From Blautia glucerasea (GTDB lineage Bacteria > Bacillota > Clostridia > Lachnospirales > Lachnospiraceae): a DNA stretch of 56,013 bases. The stretch covers positions 1 to 56,013 of the forward strand of contig NZ_JAJBMO010000027.1 in the NCBI RefSeq assembly GCF_020537505.1, written 5' to 3'. The notes below the pieces were generated by a model. The model had not been told where the DNA came from. It ran no database searches and was given only the letters and a program-made list of their open reading frames with translations. This document shows positions 1 through 7,612 of the stretch, one piece after another; the first letter of the stretch is position 1, and every line of letters begins with the position of its first letter. The position numbers were made by a program, and so were the translations under genes.

Positions 1-291
1 AGGGCTAAGATATTTGTTGAGTTTGTGGCGATGATACTGCGCTGTAAGATGTATATAAAGCTGAAAGAAGAGATGAAAAACCTGGAAAAGAAACCGAATT
101 ATATGACAGTTCCAGTAGCCTTAAAGGAACTTGAAAAGATAGAAATGGTGCGTCAACTGGATAATGTATACAGACTGGATCATGCAGTAACAGCTAATCA
201 GAAAACAATATTAAATGCGTTTGGTCTGGATGCGAATCACATAAAATACTATGCATCCGAGTTAAGTAAAGAATTAAAAAAGGCGGAATAG
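1..291 (+). mobile_element. C-terminal tail of a transposase (5' end outside window)
   Basis: The reading frame is open from base 1 and ends with TAG at 289-291, so the gene starts upstream of the window. The visible ~96 residues (RAKIFVEFVAMILRCKMY followed by a helical Lys/Glu-rich tail) resemble the C-terminal end of IS4/IS1634-type transposases, where an F(V)EFVA(M/L)IL helix follows the DDE catalytic core. No catalytic residues are visible because that part lies outside the window, so the family is an inference from the tail only. An internal GTG at 25 is not a real start. A small gene follows after 13 nt. Confidence 0.6.
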
Positions 292-304
292 AGAGGAGAA
301 AAAG

Positions 305-535
305 ATGGCACGAACAAGAAAAACAAGCAGGGAAGCCCTGGATGAAAAGATTAAAAGAGCGGAAGCGGATGTAATCGCAGCGAAGAAAAGATATGACCAT
401 GCAACTGCAGTTTTGAAAGAGCTGTTGGACAAGCGGGATGCGATAAGGAAGGATGAAATCCTGTCAGCAATCGTAAAGAGCGGACGGTCTTATGACAAGA
501 ATGCACCACAGCTGCGGCTGTGGTGCGAGTTTTAG
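305..535 (+). CDS. Small charged helical protein, C-terminus altered by a repeat
   Basis: A 76-aa protein with a good Shine-Dalgarno (AGAGGAG at 292-298) and an ATG at 305. It is rich in Lys, Arg, Glu and Ala and predicted mostly helical (residues ~8-50 look like a coiled coil), which resembles short helper proteins found next to transposase or conjugative genes in Lachnospiraceae. Function is unknown. The last ~12 codons are encoded by a 59-bp repeat (501-559) that recurs at 16126-16184, so the natural C-terminus was probably replaced. Linked to the upstream transposase tail by a 13-nt gap. Confidence 0.5.
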   Translation: MARTRKTSREALDEKIKRAEADVIAAKKRYDHATAVLKELLDKRDAIRKDEILSAIVKSGRSYDKNAPQLRLWCEF

Positions 536-559
536 GCGGAAAATTTCTGGAAGTTCACA
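501..559 (+). repeat. 59-bp dispersed repeat with perfect 10-bp hairpin, copy 1
   Basis: Matches 16126-16184 with a single mismatch (T546 versus A16171). It contains the stem GCACCACAGC / GCTGTGGTGC with a TGCG loop (503-526). A shortened relative (GCACCACAGC then TTGTGCGA) lies at about 28855-28871. Nature unknown: the end of a decayed IS, a MITE or a terminator-like unit. Confidence 0.8.
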
Positions 560-906
560 GGCATGTGAACGTCTCGGAATCACAGAACCCAACATTGGGG
601 TCAGACACCTGGTGCTAGATTGTAAACGAGAGATGACCAAATTATGAATAAAAATTCGAATAATGTTGAATGGTGTCGAATTTGGTAGGGAGACACATTA
701 GAACAACTTGTTTTGATGCGCTTAGAAGAACCAACGAATATATTTGACAGAGTATCAAGAATATTTGGATAAAGATGACCGATGGCTTTGACGTTCAGTC
801 TGCACTATCGGTTAGTTTAAGTCCAGTTGCCTCGTGATTTAAAAAAAGGAATAGCATTTTGCATGTATACCGTGTATAATAAATATCAAAAATGGAGGTG
901 TGCCAT
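536..906. other. Intergenic stretch without a recognisable gene
   Basis: About 370 bases. It begins with the end of the 59-bp repeat and then shows no open frame I can assign. A possible hairpin, ACCGAT (778-783) with ATCGGT, lies in the middle part. A TATAAT at 875-880 is a plausible -10 for the protease gene at 907, but the matching -35 is weak. The mixture looks like decayed mobile-element DNA. Confidence 0.5.
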
Positions 907-1950
907 ATGTATAGTGATCGTGTAGCGCTTTACAAACAATTGGAAGAGGTTTTTGATAGTAAAATTTTGGTGTATATCACAAGCGATCGCCCAAACATGA
1001 GTGCACAAATCGCACCTGATGTCATAGATTATTTTATCGATCATCTTGATAAAATCGGGCCATGTAATAAGATTTCGTTGGTTCTTTATACACGAGGTGG
1101 TGACACTTCCGCAGCGCGTAATATTGTTAATTTGCTGCGTATGTATTGTGATATATTACAGGTGATTGTTCCACATAAGGCCCATAGTTCTGGAACAATT
1201 ATTAGTCTTGGTGCTAATGAAGTGGTTATGACAAAACAAGCCACTCTCGGTCCAATTGATCCAAGCTTGCATACGGCGTTGAATCCACAAGTACCTGATG
1301 GAAGCTTGTTCCCTGTAAGCGTTGAAGCTGTTAAGGGATATTTGGAATTTGCGAAGAACGAACTGTCTATCACAGACAATGCATCCCTTGCCAGTATTTT
1401 TGAAAAATTATCAGATTTTGTTCATCCATTGGTTCTTGGAGAAGTTTATCGTTCAAAGGCGCAGATTCAAATGATGGCTGAACAGCTGATACAGAATCAG
1501 GTCACTGATCCGGATAAAATAAAAAAGATTATAGCGTTCTTATGTAGTGAATCTGGCAGCCATGATTATACAATCAATCGTCGAGAGGCTCAAAACGAAT
1601 TGGGTCTTAATGTCAAAAAACCATCGCCCGAGCAATATGAACTCATAAAAAAGCTCTATGACGATATCAATGATGAATTACTTTTTAGTAAACCGTTTAT
1701 GCTAACAGAAGTTAACGGTGCATATACCGTTAGACGCTGCTTGCTTGAAAGTGTAGTTGGTGGTTCAGATTATTTTTCTACAGAAGGTGTTGTAGTAAGA
1801 GCGTCTATGCCGGATGGTCAAATTGCAATTCAAAATAGAGTGAATTTTGAGGGATGGCGACACGACCGTTCTTCGGATGATGATAACTTAGCAATAACAG
1901 ATGGAGAGGAGACAATCATTTATGAAAGAGGTGCAGATTACCAAACTTAA
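907..1950 (+). CDS. SDH-family (ClpP/crotonase-fold) serine protease-like protein
   Basis: A 347-aa protein of the serine dehydrogenase proteinase family (SDH_sah), which shares the ClpP/crotonase fold with signal peptide peptidase SppA. Visible motifs are the LVLYTRGGDTSAA strand-loop (residues ~58-70), equivalent to the NSPGG oxyanion loop, and HSSGTIISLGANEVVM (93-108), whose serine (S94/S95) is the expected nucleophile. An invariant-looking GPID follows. Start: ATG 907 is preferred over ATG 892 because GGAGGTG (894-900) is the Shine-Dalgarno. No signal peptide or membrane helix is seen, so it is probably cytosolic. Its last 29 bp overlap the next gene, a Panacea-type antitoxin, so the two are probably cotranscribed and translationally coupled. 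The substrate is unknown. Confidence 0.8.
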   Translation: MYSDRVALYKQLEEVFDSKILVYITSDRPNMSAQIAPDVIDYFIDHLDKIGPCNKISLVLYTRGGDTSAARNIVNLLRMYCDILQVIVPHKAHSSGTIISLGANEVVMTKQATLGPIDPSLHTALNPQVPDGSLFPVSVEAVKGYLEFAKNELSITDNASLASIFEKLSDFVHPLVLGEVYRSKAQIQMMAEQLIQNQVTDPDKIKKIIAFLCSESGSHDYTINRREAQNELGLNVKKPSPEQYELIKKLYDDINDELLFSKPFMLTEVNGAYTVRRCLLESVVGGSDYFSTEGVVVRASMPDGQIAIQNRVNFEGWRHDRSSDDDNLAITDGEETIIYERGADYQT

Positions 1951-2518
1951 TTCAGCAGTAACAACCTCCGATAGTGCTTATCGCTCTTATGTAACTTCTG
2001 CAATTTCCACGGATACGCAGCGATACGTCATTGTCGATTCCGATGAAATGCCCAATATTAATATGGAGGAAACAGGTAAGTATTCGGTTTTTGATATTGC
2101 CAATTGGTTCCTTTTGAAGGGCGAAATGACTCAGAAAAAACTACAAAAGCTGTGTTACTATGCCCAGGCATGGTGTTATGCTCTTAAGGGTTATCGCTTA
2201 GAAGATACAGATTATCAGGCGTGGGTTCACGGTCCGGTTTCACCAGCATTGTGGGAACGCTTTAAGTCTTTTGGATATGATCCTATAAGAATCGGGGGAT
2301 CTGTAAAAGTGAAATTAGATGCTGCTGACGAAGATCTTCTTGAAGATGTTTGGGATACCTATGGAGATAATACCGGAAACGCCCTTGAAGCATTGACTCA
2401 CCGCGAGCTGCCATGGATGGAAGCGCGACGAGGATATGAGCCAGATGAGAGGTGTACAGTTGTTATTTCTCCAATTACAATGGCCTCTTATTATAAGTCG
2501 ATTTATGTAGGCGATTAA
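1922..2518 (+). CDS. Panacea/SocA-type antitoxin-domain protein (DUF4065)
   Basis: A 198-aa protein. The first ~50 residues are specific to this protein. The Panacea domain (DUF4065, found in SocA and GepA) runs from about residue 50: FDIANWFLLKG, then TQKKLQKLCYYAQAW and the family hallmark AWVHGPVSPALWERF. In other systems this domain neutralises diverse toxins and can act as a protease adaptor (SocA brings SocB to ClpXP). Start ATG 1922 has GGAGAGGAG at 1902-1910. It overlaps the SDH protease gene by 29 bp and ends 2 bp before the next small gene, which is therefore the first candidate for a cognate toxin. Domain call is firm; pairing is inferred. Confidence 0.85.
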   Translation: MKEVQITKLNSAVTTSDSAYRSYVTSAISTDTQRYVIVDSDEMPNINMEETGKYSVFDIANWFLLKGEMTQKKLQKLCYYAQAWCYALKGYRLEDTDYQAWVHGPVSPALWERFKSFGYDPIRIGGSVKVKLDAADEDLLEDVWDTYGDNTGNALEALTHRELPWMEARRGYEPDERCTVVISPITMASYYKSIYVGD

Positions 2519-2520
2519 GA

Positions 2521-2844
2521 ATGGCAAAATTAACTCAGAAGCAAAATAGAGAGGTTCCTTTTGAATTATGCTTTAAATATCCACTGGAGAATGGATATTC
2601 GTTCAAGGAATTAACGCCAGAAAACGTCAAACAGTTTCAGGCATTTTTAAATAAAGTTTCTCAAATGACAGTAACGCAAGTGGATCGTGCTTTTTCGAGA
2701 AAACCAGATACCGATGACACCTACAGGGGCATGCAGGTGTATCACTATGAGGTGACAGAGGTTTTTAGAATACACGTGGTGATTGAAGCTGGTTACTATA
2801 AGATTATTCGATTGGATCCTCGACATAAAGTACACCGAAGTTAA
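2521..2844 (+). CDS. Small unknown protein, candidate toxin partner of the Panacea protein
   Basis: A 107-aa protein starting 2 bp after the stop of the Panacea gene, with only a weak ribosome site of its own, which suggests translational coupling. I do not recognise the family. The second half (FRIHVVIEAGYYKIIRL then DPRHKVH, residues ~81-105) has the alternating beta-strand look of small RelE/ParE-like toxins, but no catalytic set can be assigned. Position next to an antitoxin domain of known toxin-neutralising type is the only functional clue. It could equally be an accessory or substrate-recognition factor for the SDH protease. Confidence 0.6.
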   Translation: MAKLTQKQNREVPFELCFKYPLENGYSFKELTPENVKQFQAFLNKVSQMTVTQVDRAFSRKPDTDDTYRGMQVYHYEVTEVFRIHVVIEAGYYKIIRLDPRHKVHRS

Positions 2845-2875
2845 TACAAGCCATTACAGTAGGAGATGTGCGTGT

Positions 2876-3172
2876 ATGTTTTCGTTAAATGGAATTGTAT
2901 ATGCCAGTGAAAAGACAGAAAATATTCAAGTAGTATCAGCGAAACCATTAGATGATATGATGATTCTTACATTTTCTACAGGTGAGCAGCGACTTTTTGA
3001 TGCTACTATTTTAACAGGAGAAGCATTTGCTCCGTTGTCGGATGAAAACATTTTTAAAAACTATAAAGTGGTAGCTGGAGTTGTTACATGGCTGGATGAA
3101 GAGATTGATTGTGCACCAGAGTATATGTACACAAATAGTTATGAGTATCCTTCTTTAAAGTCTGTCGTTTGA
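2876..3172 (+). CDS. DUF2442 domain protein
   Basis: A 98-aa protein with GGAG at 2862-2865 and ATG at 2876. It carries the DUF2442 pattern: a short N-terminal strand, 'ILTFSTGEQRLFDATIL', then F(K)NYKVVAGVVTWLDEEIDCAPEYMY. DUF2442 proteins are small, often in toxin-antitoxin-like pairs (commonly with DUF4160), and of unknown biochemical role. Here it follows the 107-aa protein by 31 bp, so the four genes 907-3172 form one likely operon. The frame is open upstream into the preceding gene, but the ribosome site supports the shorter form. Confidence 0.7.
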   Translation: MFSLNGIVYASEKTENIQVVSAKPLDDMMILTFSTGEQRLFDATILTGEAFAPLSDENIFKNYKVVAGVVTWLDEEIDCAPEYMYTNSYEYPSLKSVV

Positions 3173-3630
3173 AAAACTGTGCGTTTACTTGATCCGTGAA
3201 GTGCATTGAGGTCAGAACGTAAGTGCCTCAAAACACTATATAAGGCAGATTTATTTTCAGATCTGTGATGGGAGACCAGCTATGGGAAAATGTGGCTTTG
3301 TTGCCTCATGTAGTAAATATAAGAGTGTTTGTAAAAGTTCTATAAACGCAGCAAGTGGGATAGACAGGAACATGAAAATTATGGTATCATGATTAAACAA
3401 AAGTTGAAAATAGACTCCAAAACTTTATTATATTTTTCATGGCGATATATGGGGGGAAGAACTTAAGATATGATTACAATTACAGAAAATTTTAATGATT
3501 GTATAGGATGAAAGGATACTATCATTGCGTGTTTGAAAATTGGAAGATTTGGAAATGCGTGTGATAGTATTTTTTTATAAGCACTAGGAAAACTTCACAA
3601 GGCAGGCGGTAGAGAACGGAGAACTGGAAA
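3173..3630. other. Intergenic stretch with gene-end remnant and hairpin
   Basis: About 460 bases without a supported gene. Bases 3237-3269 match 11647-11679 with three mismatches, which is the stop-codon region of the sugar nucleotidyltransferase; similarity continues weakly to ~3300. A hairpin with arms ATACTATCA (3516-3524) and TGATAGTAT (3562-3570), followed by a T run, could terminate transcription just before the NACHT gene. AAGTGCCTCAAA at 3221-3232 also occurs at 7811-7822 and inverted at 7875-7886. Confidence 0.55.
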
Positions 3631-5754
3631 ATGAAAATCGGGGAAAAAATTATAGAAGAAATAGAAGCGTTGTATGAGTTGTATGGCTTTTCAAAAGTTA
3701 AGCAGTCGGATGACTATGTAGTTTTTACTTATAGCAATGGCTATTTTTATAATGCAGAAATTATTAAATTTAATAACCAGATTGAAGAGACAAAACTAAA
3801 AAGAGAATTTGAAGAAGCTGGTTACTCAGTGAGAATCATTGAATATGTGTCATTGGAAAAAACACATGAATTATTATTCAATGGATTTTTCGCTGTGAAA
3901 AATATTAATGACCGCTTATTAAAAGATTATGAACTTTTTGGCGAGTTGCAGTCCAAAAAGTTGCTAGGGGCTACCTATGAATATGTTGAACCAAAGTGTA
4001 ATTGGAATTGTGAGGGAGAACAAAAGGATTTAATTTTCGGAATTTATGAGCAGATTCAAAAACCAGGAGCACAATTGATTATTTTGGAGGCGGCTGCTGG
4101 ATATGGAAAAACCTGTACGTCATACGAACTTATTAAAATGATTGCAGATAACTGTACGGATAATTTTGCCCCTATTTTTACAGAATTATCGAAGAATAGA
4201 AAAGCAGCGCTTTTTCGGTATGTATTACTGGATGAAATTGATAGAAAATTTACATCGCTGTCATCAGAACTTGTTATTTCGGAGATTAGAAACGGAAAAG
4301 TGCCACTTATAATTGATGGCTTTGATGAATTGATCTCAAGATCAAATAAAAACATGTCTGATCCTAATAGTGTGGAGGATGATTCACAAACAATGCTGGA
4401 TACAATTGCAGAGTTGTTTGAGCCGGGGTGCCAGACTAAGGTTGTTTTAACTTCCAGGAAAAGTGCAATATTTACAGGTGATATTTTCGAAGAATGGAAA
4501 GATAAGCATTTACCGAAATGTAATGTAACCAGAGTTTCTATTGATGAACCTACAGTTTCTGATTGGATTGGATTTGAAAAAACAGAATATTTGGAAAAGC
4601 ATGGAATTCCCTTTGCCAGTATTATTAATCCTATATTATTGGCTTTTATGAGAAGCATGGAAATGGATAAGTTTGAAGAGACATGTAGTAATGTTGAAAA
4701 TGTGATTTCTTATTATTTTAATTCTTTGCTGGAAAGAGAAAGAGAGAGGCAATCGTTACAACTGACTGTTAAAGAGCAATATAGAATTATGGAGCAAATT
4801 GCTAAGGATTTTGTTGAGTTTGAGATTATTGCAGAGGAAATTTCTTTTATAAGAGATTTGTTTATTGAGATTATTCATGACAATTATAAATCATACAGGG
4901 ACCGATATGTAGCAATTGAAGAACGTCCTACAGAAGAGGAGTTTGCAACAAAACTTGCTGGACATGCATTATTAAACAGAATTTCACCACAGAAGAATCA
5001 AATTGGTTTTATTAATGATTTTATATTTGGAATATTGATAGGTGATTGTATTCTAGAAGATGATTCTATTTTGGAAGAAATGGATGGCAAATATATTGAT
5101 ATTGCCTGTACGGCGTATGCCAGCCGCTCTGATGAGAAAAAAAATGAATTGTTAGAGAAAGTTTTACCGCAGATAGATAGGCTAAATTATGAACAACAGT
5201 TAGATACGGAAATTAAATTAGCAAATACAATTCAGCGTAATTATGAGAGCCATTATTTTTCAAATCGAAGCTTTCAAGATGTTTTCTTTGATGGATCATA
5301 TGGTTTCAAAAGATGTACTTTTCGTAACTGTCTGTTTAAGGAGAGCATATTTGTAACGAGAGCTTTTGAAGAATGCTCGTTTTACGATTGTAAATTCTAC
5401 GATATTGAAGTAATACGTGATACGACAACAAATCGGAAACTGATTTTTTCTGCTAATTGTGTTGGACATGAGAAATTAATGAAAGAATCAGCATATGAAG
5501 AGGCAAATATTGTTACTGATAATTATGAACAAATTGTATTGAAAATGTATTGGAGAAAAGGAAATCGATTTTCAAGAGGACGTCTTCCAGAAATGTTTTT
5601 ATTAAGAACTCCGAATGAAGAGACAAGGATGGGGATTGCGAATGCCCTTGAAAGCTTGAAACATAAAAATCTGCTGTATAAAGAGGGGCATTATTGGTTT
5701 GTAAACACGGAAAAGATAAAGGAAATTAAGGAAATACTGGAGATAGCAGGATGA
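3631..5754 (+). CDS. NACHT-type STAND ATPase (candidate phage sensor)
   Basis: A 707-aa protein. Residues 1-125 form an N-terminal domain I cannot assign. The NACHT NTPase has a Walker A variant EAAAGYGKT (153-161), Walker B VPLIIDGFDEL (224-234) and a sensor-1-like VVLTSRKS. A helical region follows, then a short pentapeptide-repeat-like stretch (about 542-595, with repeating F/C patterns such as FKRCTFRNCLF) and a winged-helix-like tail. STAND ATPases of this class oligomerise on ligand binding and trigger an effector; in bacteria many are antiphage sensors (Avs, bNACHT). No nuclease, TIR or protease effector is recognisable in this protein. The next gene, a RelA/SpoT-type nucleotidyltransferase, overlaps its stop by 4 bp (ATGA), so the effector is probably encoded there. 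GGAG at 3618-3621 supports ATG 3631. Confidence 0.85.
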   Translation: MKIGEKIIEEIEALYELYGFSKVKQSDDYVVFTYSNGYFYNAEIIKFNNQIEETKLKREFEEAGYSVRIIEYVSLEKTHELLFNGFFAVKNINDRLLKDYELFGELQSKKLLGATYEYVEPKCNWNCEGEQKDLIFGIYEQIQKPGAQLIILEAAAGYGKTCTSYELIKMIADNCTDNFAPIFTELSKNRKAALFRYVLLDEIDRKFTSLSSELVISEIRNGKVPLIIDGFDELISRSNKNMSDPNSVEDDSQTMLDTIAELFEPGCQTKVVLTSRKSAIFTGDIFEEWKDKHLPKCNVTRVSIDEPTVSDWIGFEKTEYLEKHGIPFASIINPILLAFMRSMEMDKFEETCSNVENVISYYFNSLLERERERQSLQLTVKEQYRIMEQIAKDFVEFEIIAEEISFIRDLFIEIIHDNYKSYRDRYVAIEERPTEEEFATKLAGHALLNRISPQKNQIGFINDFIFGILIGDCILEDDSILEEMDGKYIDIACTAYASRSDEKKNELLEKVLPQIDRLNYEQQLDTEIKLANTIQRNYESHYFSNRSFQDVFFDGSYGFKRCTFRNCLFKESIFVTRAFEECSFYDCKFYDIEVIRDTTTNRKLIFSANCVGHEKLMKESAYEEANIVTDNYEQIVLKMYWRKGNRFSRGRLPEMFLLRTPNEETRMGIANALESLKHKNLLYKEGHYWFVNTEKIKEIKEILEIAG

Positions 5755-6662
5755 ATGATAAATTTGATGATATGAGTAGAAATATAGATAGTATATCTAT
5801 TTCTGTAATAAAGCCACTTGAAATTCAAATAAGAAATTATTTGGATAAATGTGGACTGTTTTATAAAGTATTTTCAAGAATTAAAGGTTCAAAATCGGTC
5901 TGCGATAAATTGGAAAATAGGGCAAAAAAGAACATTCAGAATTACAAAATGCAAGATCTGGTTGGAATACGAATTGTTTTGTATTTCAAAAGTGATATCA
6001 AGCTGTGTGAGAAATTGATAAAGCAGCATTTTAATGTTTTAAACATTTCAAGGGATGAAGAATTAACAGATAAGTTTTGCCCGCAGCGAATAAACTATGT
6101 ATGTAAATTGCCACCAGATGTAGAAGAAAATTTTGATTCAGTCATTTGGACTTATCCAATTGATAAATCATTTGAAATTCAGATCCGGACCATTTTCTCA
6201 GAAGGATGGCATGAAATAGAACATGATTTTCGATATAAGTGTTTGCCAGATTGGGAAAATAATGAGGATCTTAGCCGAACACTGAATGGTATTTTTGCTA
6301 CTTTGGATAATTGTGACTGGGCTATTTCAAGTCTGCTAACAGAGGTAGCATATAGACATTATAAGTCCGGAGAATGGATTCCAATGTTAAAAAACACATT
6401 TCGAATCCGTATTTTAGATGATGTGGGAATGGATGAAATATTAAAATACTTTGGAGAAAACAAAGAAGTTGCGAAAGCATTTTTTAGGATTGAAAGAGAA
6501 GATTTTCTAGTATGGTTGTCGGATATAAATACAAAAATGAAAATACCGTTGCAACTTAAAAATGTAGTGTTATTGGCAAATTTGTATTCTATTAATGACT
6601 CGTATTTAAAAGAAATTACGCCAAAATTTATAAAGGATATTGTTTTGGAGTCAGAGAGTTAG
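5751..6662 (+). CDS. RelA/SpoT-domain nucleotidyltransferase, probable effector of the NACHT protein
   Basis: A 303-aa protein whose first ~165 residues are a RelA/SpoT synthetase domain: R43-x-K with S47/S49 and K53 (substrate-binding basic patch), DLVGIR (69-74), FEIQIRT (141-147, the acidic catalytic strand) and WHEIEHDFRYK (153-163). The usual GYxSxH motif that stacks on the acceptor nucleotide is not seen; CPQRINYVCKL (110-120) stands in its place, so the product may not be ordinary (p)ppGpp. The C-terminal ~135 residues are helical and unassigned. No hydrolase domain is present. Start ATG overlaps the NACHT stop (ATGA at 5751-5754), a sign of translational coupling. Role inferred: a nucleotide- or tRNA-modifying effector released by NACHT activation. 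Confidence 0.8.
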   Translation: MNDKFDDMSRNIDSISISVIKPLEIQIRNYLDKCGLFYKVFSRIKGSKSVCDKLENRAKKNIQNYKMQDLVGIRIVLYFKSDIKLCEKLIKQHFNVLNISRDEELTDKFCPQRINYVCKLPPDVEENFDSVIWTYPIDKSFEIQIRTIFSEGWHEIEHDFRYKCLPDWENNEDLSRTLNGIFATLDNCDWAISSLLTEVAYRHYKSGEWIPMLKNTFRIRILDDVGMDEILKYFGENKEVAKAFFRIEREDFLVWLSDINTKMKIPLQLKNVVLLANLYSINDSYLKEITPKFIKDIVLESES

Positions 6663-6671
6663 GAGAAGAAT

Positions 6672-6734
6672 ATGGATCTCTTACATACCTTGATAATTCA
6701 GCATATCTATGGTAGCATAAGTGAAGAATCCTGA
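6672..6734 (+). CDS. Possible 20-residue leader peptide
   Basis: A short frame, ATG 6672 to TGA 6734, with GGAG at 6662-6665. It sits in the 90-bp gap between the two RelA/SpoT-domain genes and ends just before the Shine-Dalgarno of the second one. Length and position fit a regulatory leader or a tiny extra component. There is no similarity evidence; it may be chance or a remnant. Confidence 0.3.
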   Translation: MDLLHTLIIQHIYGSISEES

Positions 6735-6752
6735 TAATCAGGAGGGATGCTT

Positions 6753-7376
6753 ATGAATGAGCAGTTGTTGAAAATGAATGGATTATCGGTGGAAATTTTG
6801 GATGTGTTGTCATTTGAGTCACATCTGGGAATTCCATTGAAGAAGAATTTACACTATTTTGATAAAGAGAAATTAATTGCTGAATTGATTGCGATGACTG
6901 AGTGGCTTGATGAACAGGAAATCCTTTCAGGTATTGCGTTAGATTATAGAATCAAGAGTTTGGATTCTATACTTTTAAAGTATAACCGTTACTATCCGGA
7001 TCATCAAACGCGGAAAGTATTTAATGACATTTTAGGTTTCAGGGCTTTTTGTGATAGCTATGATCAGATATTGGAAGAAAAGTTTTCGCAGTTCCGAATT
7101 GCTGATATAACGAATGGAAAAGCGTTTGATGATGGCTATAGAGGTGTTCATGTGTACTATCAGAAAAGCGGAAGACATTATCCTATAGAAATCCAGTTTA
7201 ATACGTTGTTTGATAGACAGTTGAATAACTGGCTTCACGATTATCTGTATAAGAAAAATTATCCGACAGAGATGGGAAAAGTAATGCGCGGTAAGTATGA
7301 AAGTGGATTGATTCGCAATGAGCATGAATTTAAGGAGGTGTTGAAGAATGTGTTATCTGGTAGCGAAAGATCGTAA
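6753..7376 (+). CDS. Small alarmone synthetase-like protein (RelA/SpoT domain), candidate toxSAS toxin
   Basis: A 207-aa single-domain protein with all synthetase landmarks: YRIKSLDSI (65-73), NDILGFR (91-97), GYRGVH (128-133, the nucleotide-stacking Tyr and the His), YPIEIQFNT (143-151, catalytic Glu) and DRQLNNWLHDYLYKK. No hydrolase domain and no regulatory C-terminal region are present, as in small alarmone synthetases and toxic variants (toxSAS), which make (p)ppApp or pyrophosphorylate tRNA. AGGAGG at 6740-6745 selects ATG 6753 over ATG 6747. Its 3' end overlaps the following 85-aa gene by 29 bp, the ribosome site of which is inside this gene. C-terminal fragments of a close homologue recur at 15768-15881 and 28570-28635, each again joined to the small gene. 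Toxin role is inferred. Confidence 0.85.
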   Translation: MNEQLLKMNGLSVEILDVLSFESHLGIPLKKNLHYFDKEKLIAELIAMTEWLDEQEILSGIALDYRIKSLDSILLKYNRYYPDHQTRKVFNDILGFRAFCDSYDQILEEKFSQFRIADITNGKAFDDGYRGVHVYYQKSGRHYPIEIQFNTLFDRQLNNWLHDYLYKKNYPTEMGKVMRGKYESGLIRNEHEFKEVLKNVLSGSERS

Positions 7377-7605
7377 TGAGCATGGTTGTTATGCGCTGAA
7401 AACAACTCATGGAAAGCATCTGGTAGAATTAAAAAGGGAACTGAATCGAGCTGTTGGCTATAAGGGAGTACAGCTTGTAACAATTAGCAGACCAACAGCA
7501 TATGGCGAGTATGCACCCTATCATTTTGTGGATACAGAACAGGAGTTTCAGACACTTGTAAAAGGGCTTCGTCCATTAGTGACTTCTAGAGAAAGTTCCA
7601 CCTAA
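7348..7605 (+). CDS. Small partner of the RelA/SpoT protein (candidate antitoxin)
   Basis: An 85-aa protein starting MCYLVAKDRNEHGCYALK, with conserved VELKRELN and VTISRPTAYGEYAPY motifs. I recall this as a small family of unknown function widespread in gut Clostridia (possibly DUF6718; the number should be verified). The Shine-Dalgarno TAAGGAGGTG (7331-7340) lies inside the upstream RelA/SpoT gene, with which it overlaps by 29 bp, so expression is coupled. Two further copies exist in this window: an intact one at 28612-28839 and a truncated one at 15856-16023, each preceded by the tail of a RelA/SpoT gene. The constant pairing suggests an antitoxin or regulator; that is inference. Confidence 0.75.
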   Translation: MCYLVAKDRNEHGCYALKTTHGKHLVELKRELNRAVGYKGVQLVTISRPTAYGEYAPYHFVDTEQEFQTLVKGLRPLVTSRESST

Positions 7606-7612
7606 GATATTA

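Noticed and set aside
4056..4658. Minus-strand 200-codon frame inside the NACHT gene
   Set aside because: Antisense to the NTPase domain and without ribosome site or family resemblance.
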